Origin: Pigmentiphaga humi
Lineage (GTDB): Bacteria > Pseudomonadota > Gammaproteobacteria > Burkholderiales > Burkholderiaceae_B
DNA: 64,000 bases
Direction of reading: 5' to 3'
NCBI RefSeq assembly: GCF_900606115.1
Contig: NZ_UWPJ01000026.1
Location: forward strand, 62,001-126,000
Shown here piece after piece: positions 57,041-64,000 of the stretch. A program made the translations under genes and the position numbers. Each line of letters opens with the position of its first letter. Position 1 is the first letter of the stretch. The notes under the pieces are model-generated. The model was not told where the DNA came from, did no database searches, and saw only the letters and a list, made by a program, of their open reading frames with translations.

Positions 57041-58239
57041 AGACTTGGCTGGGACCTCCGGGCCTGGTATGCGCCCTGGGCAGCGGCATCGCCGAAGTGC
57101 GCGCCCGCCTCCATGCCGGCGACACGTCCGGCATGCGCCCGCGTGCCGGGTGGATAGCCGGCCGCACGCCCGTGCTGGGCGCCTATGAAGGCGTGCTGCC
57201 CGAATGGCCCGGGCACATCCCCGCGCACCATCGCACCCGCAACAACCGGCTGCTGCTGGCCGCCGCCCGGCAGATCGAGCCCGCCTTGCGCAATGCCCTG
57301 GCCCGCCATGGCGCCCATCGGGTCGCTGTCGTGCTGGGCACCAGCACATCCGGGGTCGACGACAACGTCGATGCCTTCCGTTCGCTGGCCGCCGACAACG
57401 CGTGGCCGGCCGCCTACGACTACCGCAGGCAGGCCCTGTCCTCGCCCTCCGCCTTCCTGTCGGACTGGCTGGGCGCCACAGGACCGGCCTACACCCTCTC
57501 CACGGCCTGCACCTCCAGTGCGCGCGCCCTGATCACCGCCCGCCACCTGCTGGCCATGGGCGTATGCGATGCCGTCGTCTGCGGCGGCGCCGACTCGCTG
57601 TGCCGGCTCACCATCAATGGCTTCGCCGCGCTGGGCGCCGTCGCGGACACCCTCTGCCGGCCGTTCTCGGCGCATCGCGCAGGCATCAACATCGGCGAAG
57701 CCGGCGTCGTCTTCCTGATGGAGCGCGATCCGGCGGCGCCCGGCTCGGTCGCGCTGCTGGGAGGCGGAGGCAGTTCGGACGCCTGGCACATGTCGGCCCC
57801 CGACCCCAGCGGCGCGGGCGCCGCCAAGGCCATGCGGGCGGCGCTGCAGGACGCCTGCGTGGAGCCCGAAGCGGTCGGCTGGATCAATCTCCACGGCACC
57901 GCGACCGAGCACAACGACGCCATGGAAAGCCTGGCCGTGCAGGCCATATTTCCGGACCTGGACGTGCCGTGCGCATCGACCAAGGCGCTCACCGGCCACA
58001 CGCTGGGCGCGGCCGGCGCGCTCGAGGCCGCCCTGGCCTGGCTGACCCTGGACCCCGCCAACCGCGACGGCGCCCTGCCGCCGCACGTCTGGGACGCGCA
58101 GCCCGACCCGGCGCTGCCCCGGCTGTCCTTCAGCACCGCCGGCCACCGCTATCCCCCAGGCTGTGCGCGCGTCGCCATGAGCAACTCGTTCGCTTTCGGC
58201 GGCAACAACACCACCCTCATCCTGGGGAGCGCCGCATGA
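57037..58239 (+). CDS. Beta-ketoacyl-ACP synthase (first)
   Basis: A 400-residue FabF-type condensing enzyme with an intact triad: Cys158 in STACTSSARAL, His286 in LHGTATEHND and His321 in LTGHTLGAAGALE. It would condense malonyl-ACP with the growing chain. Position equivalent to ApeO. Start at 57037 by ATGA overlap with the lipoprotein stop. Confidence 0.93.
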   Translation: MKTWLGPPGLVCALGSGIAEVRARLHAGDTSGMRPRAGWIAGRTPVLGAYEGVLPEWPGHIPAHHRTRNNRLLLAAARQIEPALRNALARHGAHRVAVVLGTSTSGVDDNVDAFRSLAADNAWPAAYDYRRQALSSPSAFLSDWLGATGPAYTLSTACTSSARALITARHLLAMGVCDAVVCGGADSLCRLTINGFAALGAVADTLCRPFSAHRAGINIGEAGVVFLMERDPAAPGSVALLGGGGSSDAWHMSAPDPSGAGAAKAMRAALQDACVEPEAVGWINLHGTATEHNDAMESLAVQAIFPDLDVPCASTKALTGHTLGAAGALEAALAWLTLDPANRDGALPPHVWDAQPDPALPRLSFSTAGHRYPPGCARVAMSNSFAFGGNNTTLILGSAA

Positions 58240-58694
58240 ACCCGCCTCTTCTGCGCGAGCTGCTGCCGCATGCCGGCGACATGGTGTTGCTCGACGAGCT
58301 GCTGTCCTGCGATGCGGAAAGCCTCAGCGCGCGGGCCGTCGTCAGGCCCTGCCCCTTCAGCCTGCCCGACGGCAGCCTGCCGCCCTGGCTCGGCCTGGAG
58401 ATGCTGGCCCAAGGCGTGGGCGCCTGGGCCGGCTGGCATGCCCGGCAGGCGGGAACCCCCGTCAAGCTGGGCTTCCTGCTCGGCACGCGGCACTACGCCT
58501 GCCATGCCGCAGGCTTCCCCGCCGGCGCCGTGCTCACGATCGCCATACGCCGCGCCATGCAGGACGCCACGGGCATGGGCGTCTTCGAATGCGAATTGCG
58601 CCAGGACGAGACCGTGCTGGCGCAAGCCCGCCTCAACGTCTATCAGCCGGCCGATGCCGCCCACTACACGCAGGAACCCGCCCCCCATGAATAA
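58236..58694 (+). CDS. 3-hydroxyacyl-ACP dehydratase
   Basis: A 152-residue hotdog protein, LLPHAGDMVLLDELLSC then LGLEMLAQGVGAWAGWHA (FabZ/ApeP-like). It would dehydrate 3-hydroxyacyl-ACP during polyene formation. This cluster has two dehydratase activities: this one and the domain fused to the AMP-ligase. Overlaps both neighbours by 4 and 8 bases. Confidence 0.88.
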   Translation: MNPPLLRELLPHAGDMVLLDELLSCDAESLSARAVVRPCPFSLPDGSLPPWLGLEMLAQGVGAWAGWHARQAGTPVKLGFLLGTRHYACHAAGFPAGAVLTIAIRRAMQDATGMGVFECELRQDETVLAQARLNVYQPADAAHYTQEPAPHE

Positions 58695-59418
58695 TCAGAC
58701 CGTCCTCGTCACCGGCTCCAGCCGGGGCATCGGCCGCGCCATCGCGCTGGCCCTGACCGACGCGGGCTACGACATCGTCGTGCATTGCCGCGCGGGCCTG
58801 GAACAGGCGCATGCCGTGCAGGCGGAAATCCTCGCCCGCGGCCGCCAGTCGCGCGTGCTCGCCTTCGACACGGCCGACCGCGCCCAATGCGCCCGGGTGC
58901 TGGAAGCCGACATCCAGGCGCACGGCGCCTACTACGGCGTCGTGCTCAACGCGGGCATCAGCCGCGACGGCGCCTTCCCGGCACTGACCGACAGCGACTG
59001 GGACCAAGTCCTGCGCACCAACCTCGACGGCTTCTACAATGTCCTGTCGCCGCTCAGCATGCCCATGATCCGCCGGCGCGCGCCGGGCCGCATCATCTGC
59101 ATGGCCTCGGTATCCGGCCTGGTCGGCAACCGCGGCCAGGTCAACTACAGCGCCTCCAAGGCCGGGCTCATCGGCGCCGCCAAGGCGCTCGCCGTGGAAC
59201 TGGCCAAACGCCGGATCACCGTCAACTGCGTGGCGCCCGGCCTCATCGACACCGACATGATCGACGAAGACGTACCCGTGGAAGAAATCCTCAAAGCCGT
59301 GCCGGCGCAGCGCATGGGCACACCCGAAGAAGTCGCCGCGGCCGTCGTGTTCCTGATGTCGCCCGGGGCGGCGTACATCACCCGGCAGGTGCTGGCCGTC
59401 AACGGAGGGCTGTGCTGA
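58687..59418 (+). CDS. 3-ketoacyl-ACP reductase (FabG-type)
   Basis: A 243-residue SDR: TGSSRGIGRAIA (residues about 9-20), NAGISRDG near residue 90, a Ser in ASVSGLVG near residue 140, and catalytic Tyr154 and Lys158 in YSASK. It reduces 3-ketoacyl-ACP, here in the polyene pathway (ApeQ position) rather than in housekeeping fatty acid synthesis. Its stop shares one base with the next start. Confidence 0.93.
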   Translation: MNNQTVLVTGSSRGIGRAIALALTDAGYDIVVHCRAGLEQAHAVQAEILARGRQSRVLAFDTADRAQCARVLEADIQAHGAYYGVVLNAGISRDGAFPALTDSDWDQVLRTNLDGFYNVLSPLSMPMIRRRAPGRIICMASVSGLVGNRGQVNYSASKAGLIGAAKALAVELAKRRITVNCVAPGLIDTDMIDEDVPVEEILKAVPAQRMGTPEEVAAAVVFLMSPGAAYITRQVLAVNGGLC

Positions 59419-60644
59419 TGCATCGCGTCGTCGTAACGGGCATGGGCGGAACCAGCGCGCTGGGAGATGACTGGCGCACCATCGACGCGGCGTTCCGCGC
59501 CGGGCGGAACGCGGTCCGCAGCATGCCCGACTGGGACAGGTATCCCGACCTGAACACCCGCCTGGCCGCCCCCATCGCGGGCTTCGCGCCGCCGTCCCAC
59601 TGGACCCGCAAGCAGCTGCGCAGCATGGGGCGGGTCTCTCAATTGGCCGTCTATGCCGCCGAGCGGGCGCTCGACGATGCCGGCCTGCTCGGCGATCCAT
59701 CGATCACCGACGGACGCATGGGCGTCGCCTGCGGCTCGTCCACCGGCAGCACCGCCGAGGTCAAGGCCTTCGGCAACATGCTGCTCAATGGCGTCACCGA
59801 CGCCCTCAGCGCCAACTCCTACGTGCGCATGATGCCGCACACGACCGCCGCCAACATCGGCATCTTCTTCTCCGCCAAGGGCCGCATCATCCCCACCTCC
59901 AGCGCCTGCACCTCGGGCAGCCAGGGCATAGGCTATGCGTTCGAGGCCATACGGTACGGACGCCAGGCCATGATGCTGGCGGGCGGAGCCGAGGAACTCT
60001 GTCCCAGCGAGGCCATCGTCTTCGACGCCCTCTACGCCACCAGCCAGAAGAACCAGACGCCGGAACTGACGCCGCGCCCCTACGACAGCCAGCGCGACGG
60101 CCTGGTCATCGGCGAAGGCGCCGGCATGCTGGTGCTCGAATCGCTCGACCATGCGCAGGCGCGCGGCGCCCGCATCCACGCGGAGATCGTCGGCTTCGGC
60201 AGCAACTCCGACGGCAGCCACATCACGCGGCCGGAATCGGCCACCATGCAGAAAGCCATGGAACTCGCCCTGGACGACGCCGGCCTGGCTCCCGAAGCCA
60301 TCGGCTACGTCAACGGCCACGGCACCGCCACCGAGCAGGGCGACATCGCGGAAACCCAGGCCACGGCGGCCGTGTTCGGCCCGCGCATCAGCCTCAGCTC
60401 CCAGAAGAGCTACCTCGGGCACACACTGGGCGCATGCGGCGCGCTGGAGTCGTGGTTCAGCATAGAAATGCTCAAGAACGACAGCTACGTCGGCACCCTG
60501 AACCTGGACCGCGTCGATCCGCTCTGCGCCGAACTCGACTACATCACCGGACAGCCCCGGCAGGCCAGCCACGAATTCGTCATGAACAACAACTTCGCGT
60601 TCGGCGGCATCAACACCTCCCTGATCTTCCGCCGCTGGCCGTAG
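59418..60644 (+). CDS. Beta-ketoacyl-ACP synthase (second)
   Basis: A 408-residue FabF/FabB-like enzyme with the Cys-His-His triad: Cys164 in SSACTSGSQG, His301 in NGHGTATEQGD and His335 in YLGHTLGACGALE. The presumed partner of the chain-length factor at 47124 in aryl polyene systems (ApeR position). Last gene of the core operon. Confidence 0.93.
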   Translation: MHRVVVTGMGGTSALGDDWRTIDAAFRAGRNAVRSMPDWDRYPDLNTRLAAPIAGFAPPSHWTRKQLRSMGRVSQLAVYAAERALDDAGLLGDPSITDGRMGVACGSSTGSTAEVKAFGNMLLNGVTDALSANSYVRMMPHTTAANIGIFFSAKGRIIPTSSACTSGSQGIGYAFEAIRYGRQAMMLAGGAEELCPSEAIVFDALYATSQKNQTPELTPRPYDSQRDGLVIGEGAGMLVLESLDHAQARGARIHAEIVGFGSNSDGSHITRPESATMQKAMELALDDAGLAPEAIGYVNGHGTATEQGDIAETQATAAVFGPRISLSSQKSYLGHTLGACGALESWFSIEMLKNDSYVGTLNLDRVDPLCAELDYITGQPRQASHEFVMNNNFAFGGINTSLIFRRWP

Positions 60645-60675
60645 ACCTCAGCCCTCAAGCTCATCCGGAGACCCC

Positions 60676-61104
60676 ATGAAACCCGTCACCCGCCTCCTCG
60701 CCGCCATCATGATCGCCCTGGCCATGGGCAACGCCGCCTATGCCGCGCGCGCCGGCAAGCCCATGCAGCTCCACCTGGACAACCCGATACGCACCCTCAA
60801 CACCGCCACGCCCGGCAAGACGGAAATCGAGAACGCGATCATCCGCGCCGGCATGCAGCGCAACTGGATCATCACGCGCAACGGCGACGGCACGCTCAAC
60901 GCCCACCTGGCGATACGCCAGCACACGCTGGACGTGACCATCGTCCTGAAAGACACCACCTACGACATCGTCTACAAGAACAGCACCAACCTGCAATACG
61001 CGCCCAACCCCGACGATCCGGCCCGCCCCATCATCCATCCCTCCTACGACAAATGGGTAGACAACCTGATCGGCGACATCCGGGTCCAGCTGGCGCAGCT
61101 TTGA
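60676..61104 (+). CDS. Unknown secreted protein
   Basis: A 142-residue protein with a clear signal peptide (residues about 1-23, LLAAIMIALAMGNAAYA). The mature part (ENAIIRAGMQRNWIITRNGDGTLNAHL, then RQHTLDVTIVLKDTTYDIVYKNSTNL) reads as an alpha/beta periplasmic domain; I do not recognise its family. It starts 31 bases after the polyene operon with a GGAG site, so it may be cotranscribed, but nothing ties it to the pathway. Confidence 0.7.
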   Translation: MKPVTRLLAAIMIALAMGNAAYAARAGKPMQLHLDNPIRTLNTATPGKTEIENAIIRAGMQRNWIITRNGDGTLNAHLAIRQHTLDVTIVLKDTTYDIVYKNSTNLQYAPNPDDPARPIIHPSYDKWVDNLIGDIRVQLAQL

Positions 61105-61166
61105 CGGGATAGCCGCCTTCACCGGCGCGTTGAGCGCCCACGGTCGATCCGGTGAGCGAATCGAAG

Positions 61167-62204
61167 TCAGTTGCCCCCCGCCGCGCCGCAAGCATGGCAA
61201 TAGTGCGCGAACGTGCTGCGCCGCGCATGGCATGCCGGGCACGGCTGGAACAATCCGATGCCGCAATGCGGGCAGAAATCCGTCTTGCCGTCCTTCAGGT
61301 CCACGCTACGCTCGCACCCCGGACACACCTGCTTGGCGAGCCTGGCCTGCGCAAGGTCGTAATCCAGCGTCCGCCGCCGTTCGGCATCGGATAGCTGCTC
61401 GGCCTGCTGCTGGCGCTGCAGATAGCGATTCAGCGCCACAATGGCCTGCCGCCCAAGCAGCACGGTCAATACAATTCCGACCGTATAGCGCACGTAGCCG
61501 CCATAGCTCGGCAGATAAGGCACGAGCTCGACGAAGAAGGCGAACAGCGCAAAGAAAATAAAGCCCCAGGCGAATGGCCAATAAGTGCTGTTGCGCTTAC
61601 GGACGAACAGCCAGCCGGCGATCACCAGCAAAGGGAGCGTCAAGGCGAGCCGGTACAAAAAGACCCGCAACTCCATCTTGCGCATAGCCGATTCCAGCTT
61701 GCCGCCGGCATCGCGCTCCAGCAGGCTCAGCTCGGTCCGGTTCAACTTCAACACCTGGTTGAGGTCCAGGAGCTGCTTCTCCAAACCCAACACCTGGCCG
61801 TCGCGGCGCTTCTCCTCTTCCATCAGCGCATCGAGCTGGCGCGAACGCTCGATTAATGCAGCATCCTGATCCGGCTGGCTCGTCGCGCGGCGCGTCGCGA
61901 CCCAGTTCGCGAAAGTCTCGCGCGCGGACAGCGACGCCTGCCGCGCCGCCTGCTGCTGCAGGCGGGCCTGCTTCAACTCGTCCTGCAGCGCATTGCGCTG
62001 CCGCTCGCCCGCCTCGATTTGCATGCGCAAAGGACCGGCGGCCTGCTTGTCGAGAAAATCCTCCTGCGTCAGCCGATGCTCGACGTTCGGCAGATCGCCC
62101 ACCACGGCGCCCCCGAGTCCGATCAGGAACCAGGCGAACGCGAAAGCCACCAGCCAGAGGCCACGGCGGAACCACTTTTCCGACCAACGCAGGGATTTGC
62201 TCAT
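61167..62204 (-). CDS. Zinc-ribbon membrane protein
   Basis: A 345-residue protein with an N-terminal helix (about residues 15-36) and a coiled-coil-rich periplasmic or cytoplasmic part (about residues 45-160). Two or three central membrane segments follow near residues 190-260. A C-terminal double zinc ribbon has four Cys pairs (CPGC, CPHC, CPAC, CHAC, residues about 295-340). No enzymatic motif. Start at 62204 by position, with GGAGGG in front of it. Function unknown; zinc ribbons of this type often bind partners or nucleic acid. Confidence 0.75.
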   Translation of the reverse strand: MSKSLRWSEKWFRRGLWLVAFAFAWFLIGLGGAVVGDLPNVEHRLTQEDFLDKQAAGPLRMQIEAGERQRNALQDELKQARLQQQAARQASLSARETFANWVATRRATSQPDQDAALIERSRQLDALMEEEKRRDGQVLGLEKQLLDLNQVLKLNRTELSLLERDAGGKLESAMRKMELRVFLYRLALTLPLLVIAGWLFVRKRNSTYWPFAWGFIFFALFAFFVELVPYLPSYGGYVRYTVGIVLTVLLGRQAIVALNRYLQRQQQAEQLSDAERRRTLDYDLAQARLAKQVCPGCERSVDLKDGKTDFCPHCGIGLFQPCPACHARRSTFAHYCHACGAAGGN

Positions 62205-62323
62205 GGGAGGGTCCTGAATGCGGGGAATGCAGGGGATTGTAATGAAGGTGCATGGGCGGGCCTGCCGGCGAGAATGCCTATGCAGGCCTGCAGCATCGCT
62301 CTGCTTCGATCCTGCCAGTAAGG

Positions 62324-62329
62324 TACAAT
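62324..62329 (+). promoter_or_regulatory. Possible -10 of tRNA-Pro
   Basis: TACAAT lies 10 bases before the tRNA-Pro gene. The -35 (CTGCTT, 62301-62306, 17-base spacer) is poor, so this is tentative. Confidence 0.35.
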
Positions 62330-62339
62330 CCTGCTCGTT

Positions 62340-62416
62340 CGGGGCGTAGCGCAGCCTGGTAGCGCATCTGCTTTGGGAGCAGAGGGTCGCGAGTTCGAAT
62401 CCCGCCGCCCCGACCA
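62340..62416 (+). tRNA. tRNA-Pro (anticodon TGG)
   Basis: 77 bases with a full cloverleaf. CGGGGCG pairs with CGCCCCG. GTAGCGCAGCCTGGTAGCG is the D arm, the anticodon loop reads TTTGGGA with TGG, GAGTTCGAATC is the T arm, and the 3' CCA is encoded. Less GC-rich DNA follows immediately. Confidence 0.96.
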
Positions 62417-62795
62417 TATATATCAAAGGGTTAGCCGTTTTCTTCGGCTAGCCCTTTTTCGTTTCCGGGCTCAATGGGGCAACCGGCGGGCGGACGGCCG
62501 TGTATTGGTGCGGATCTCGGCGGACGGTTGGATGAAATTCGCCTTGAATGGCTGGCCTAAAGGTCGGTCGGAATGGTGTCCCGGACAGGGCCCAACGAGC
62601 AGTCTTGGTCGAATGGACAGGTGGCCGATGCGCCATCCGCGTGCGGACCCAGCGTGCGTATGCGCGAAGTAATACAGCGCCCACGCAAATACCTATCTTC
62701 CCTATCATGATCGGCTTGTGCGCCGTGCGCCGTGCGCTGTGCCGGGTCTTGCGAGGACGCCGCAGCGGCTATCCCGCAGATGCCGTGTGTCCATC
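62417..62795. other. Non-coding stretch after tRNA-Pro
   Basis: 379 bases with a terminator at its start (62425-62459) and no convincing gene afterwards. Short open frames here have no similarity I recognise. Base composition becomes less GC-rich than the core chromosome, in keeping with an inserted or decayed element. Confidence 0.45.
62425..62459 (+). terminator. Intrinsic terminator after tRNA-Pro
   Basis: AAAGGGTTAGCCG (62425-62437) pairs with CGGCTAGCCCTTT (62445-62457) over a 7-base loop, followed by TT and a further C. Classical Rho-independent terminator 9 bases after the tRNA. Confidence 0.8.
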
Positions 62796-63152
62796 ATGAG
62801 CCAAGAGTCCTACGATCAACTTCCTGTTCGATCTTTGCCGTTGCTGCTGCGCCAGTTGCCGCGTCTTGACGGCGATGCGCGCGGCATAGACTTCGCGGGC
62901 AGCGATGCGGAGGCGATGGTTGCCGTGGCCGAAGCTGCGGAGGGTGTGGTCTTGCGCGCGCATGCGGAACTGGAAAGCCTTGGCACGTTGCTGGCATTTG
63001 TAGAAGGCGATGCTACCCGGCTCAGTGCATCCGCCGCACTGGCGGGCATCGGCGATCTGATTGCGGAGTTGAGCGCGTTTGCGACGGCATGCGTGGAGCT
63101 TGCGGCTGACTGCCGATACGAAACCGCCGACTATTGCCCACTGCCGCCGTAG
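62796..63152 (+). CDS. Unknown small protein near the putative prophage
   Basis: A 118-residue acidic, Ala-rich soluble protein, MSQESYDQLPVRSLPLLLRQ, then FAGSDAEAMVAVAEAAEGVV. No family recognised. The start at 62796 is chosen as the last Met before the conserved-looking part; the frame is open from 62718. It lies between tRNA-Pro and a filamentous-phage replication gene fragment and may belong to the same element. Confidence 0.5.
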   Translation: MSQESYDQLPVRSLPLLLRQLPRLDGDARGIDFAGSDAEAMVAVAEAAEGVVLRAHAELESLGTLLAFVEGDATRLSASAALAGIGDLIAELSAFATACVELAADCRYETADYCPLPP

Positions 63153-63338
63153 ACGGGCGACAACGACGCGTAGGCCTTGTTCCCGCCGCGTGCATGACGT
63201 TGGGCCTTGCGTGGCGGAAATGTGCCCAAAACGGCGCCTTTAGCGTCGGCTAGGCGGAAAAAGCGTGCGCTGGCACAAAGTAATGACGCCAACCAAACGC
63301 GCCGCCGATTGGCTATGATTTTGAGGTAGTGCCATCAC

Positions 63339-63863
63339 ATGCTGACGATCTACTGCAAGCACGAGCAATTGAAGGGGCAATGGCAAGAGATCGGACCGCT
63401 GAAGAGCCAGGTGCTTGCGTTGGCGGATAAGACGATCCGAGTGGAGATCAAGCTGTACCGCGCTGGTCTGTTGGCGCGAAGGCTGGGCTCGCTTCGCGCT
63501 TGGGGCGGGCTGGATGTGGACGCGGTGTTCTTTCAACTTCTGGACAAATACAGGCTGACCGGTACTGTCCAGAAGCAGGTGCTGCTCTCCTGGGTCGAAC
63601 AGACGCTCAGCAAGCCGCAGTTGCGTGTCTACACGGCCTGGCTGGCAGGAAAAGGCCTGGTATCGCTTTATTCGAAGGCCACGGTCTACGCCCATCGCAA
63701 GGGAATTCTTGAGGCGATTGGCGTCGATATTTCTTTGAGGTACTGCCCTGAGGCGGACGGCATGATTGACTTGGCGAACGTCTTCACGCCCGAGAACATC
63801 ATGGGGTTGCCGCATGGCAGGCTGCGCGAGGATCGGTACTTTCTGCCCCGCGAAGGAAGCTAG
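63339..63863 (+). CDS. C-terminal part of a filamentous-phage replication initiator (gene II/X family)
   Basis: A 174-residue protein: MLTIYCKHEQLKGQWQEIG, then ADKTIRVEIKLYRAGLLARRLG and VLLSWVEQTLSKPQLRVY. This resembles the C-terminal half (Phage_X/CRI type) of inovirus replication proteins, normally about 350-420 residues. A stop codon (TAG, 63327-63329) lies in frame just 3 codons before this Met, and only about 190 bases separate it from the preceding gene, so the N-terminal catalytic half is missing. It is either a decayed remnant or a gene X-like internal product. No other phage genes are visible before the window ends. Confidence 0.65.
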   Translation: MLTIYCKHEQLKGQWQEIGPLKSQVLALADKTIRVEIKLYRAGLLARRLGSLRAWGGLDVDAVFFQLLDKYRLTGTVQKQVLLSWVEQTLSKPQLRVYTAWLAGKGLVSLYSKATVYAHRKGILEAIGVDISLRYCPEADGMIDLANVFTPENIMGLPHGRLREDRYFLPREGS

Positions 63864-63944
63864 AGTGGCATAAGCGTAGGACATCCCGTGATGCCGTTGC
63901 CCATCATGGAATGCGACTTTGGGGGTGGACTAGGACGGGTGCTG

Positions 63945-63972
63945 ACTATCGATAACGTGTAATTATCAATAG
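63945..63972. other. Candidate dif-like 28-bp site
   Basis: ACTATCGATAA-CGTGTA-ATTATCAATAG has an 11-6-11 layout with imperfect dyad symmetry. It is AT-rich amid GC-rich DNA and resembles Xer/dif sites used by filamentous phages. The match to the known dif arms is only partial (CGATAA near the centre), so this is speculative. Confidence 0.3.
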
Positions 63973-64000
63973 CGATTGTCTGCGTTCGGCCAGCAACAGT

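Noticed and set aside
62448-62799. Small frames on both strands after tRNA-Pro
   Set aside because: No ribosome site, no known motif and no conserved composition; kept as non-coding.

Overview
The window is high-GC (roughly two thirds G+C) chromosomal DNA of a betaproteobacterium. Gene content, gene order and protein sequences fit Bordetella (Alcaligenaceae), most likely the B. bronchiseptica/parapertussis/pertussis group. The genus call rests on recognition of the proteins, not on a search. No insertion sequence, rRNA operon or CRISPR array was seen, and the lack of any IS481-like element over 64 kb argues mildly against B. pertussis itself.

Layout. 1-13.1 kb is core housekeeping: lpxK (cut by the window edge), a Trm112-like small protein, kdsB, adk, a K+-independent H+-pyrophosphatase (hppA), murJ, rpsT, a DUF3579 gene, argF, argG, a class I glutamine amidotransferase, murB and yajQ. 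13.1-15.7 kb is an accessory cassette: a flavin monooxygenase, an orphan tricarboxylate-type (Bug) binding protein and an XRE regulator. 16.0-19.1 kb is the isoprenoid operon xseB-ispA-dxs. 19.4-33.2 kb is mixed metabolism, stress and transport: an orphan Rieske oxygenase, DUF1328 and BON envelope-stress proteins, a sterol-desaturase-type hydroxylase, htpX, transporters, a luciferase-like monooxygenase, 3-hydroxybutyrate dehydrogenase, a patatin, a Na/Pi transporter, a ZIP transporter, a PIN protein, a dienelactone hydrolase and a GGDEF-like protein with a degenerate active site. 33.2-37.0 kb is a run of small, mostly unknown genes. One of them sits directly behind a near-perfect LexA (SOS) box. 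This stretch also holds tRNA-His and cspA. 37.0-43.8 kb is a LysR-controlled catabolic operon (degenerate alpha/beta-fold protein, Bug binding protein, TauD-type dioxygenase, FMN 2-hydroxyacid oxidase, class II aldolase, D-2-hydroxyacid dehydrogenase), followed by tRNA-Arg, a DMT transporter and a ProA-like dehydrogenase.

46.4-60.6 kb is the most notable region. It is a complete aryl-polyene-type biosynthetic cluster: a divergent phosphopantetheinyl transferase, then a tightly overlapping rightward operon of a chain-length-factor-like ketosynthase, acyltransferase, two acyl carrier proteins, membrane protein, AMP-ligase fused to a dehydratase, glycosyltransferase, LpxL-like acyltransferase, thioesterase, LolA-like carrier, MMPL exporter, DUF3261 lipoprotein, ketosynthase, dehydratase, ketoreductase and second ketosynthase. 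The order matches the ape operon of E. coli as I know it. The parts together suggest that an aromatic acid starter is activated, extended on carrier protein into a conjugated polyene, attached to a lipid or sugar anchor and exported to the outer membrane.

60.7-64.0 kb holds a small secreted protein, a zinc-ribbon membrane protein and tRNA-Pro. Beyond it the sequence becomes visibly less GC-rich. It contains an unknown small gene and the C-terminal part of a filamentous-phage (inovirus) replication initiator, so the right edge is probably the start or remnant of an inserted element.
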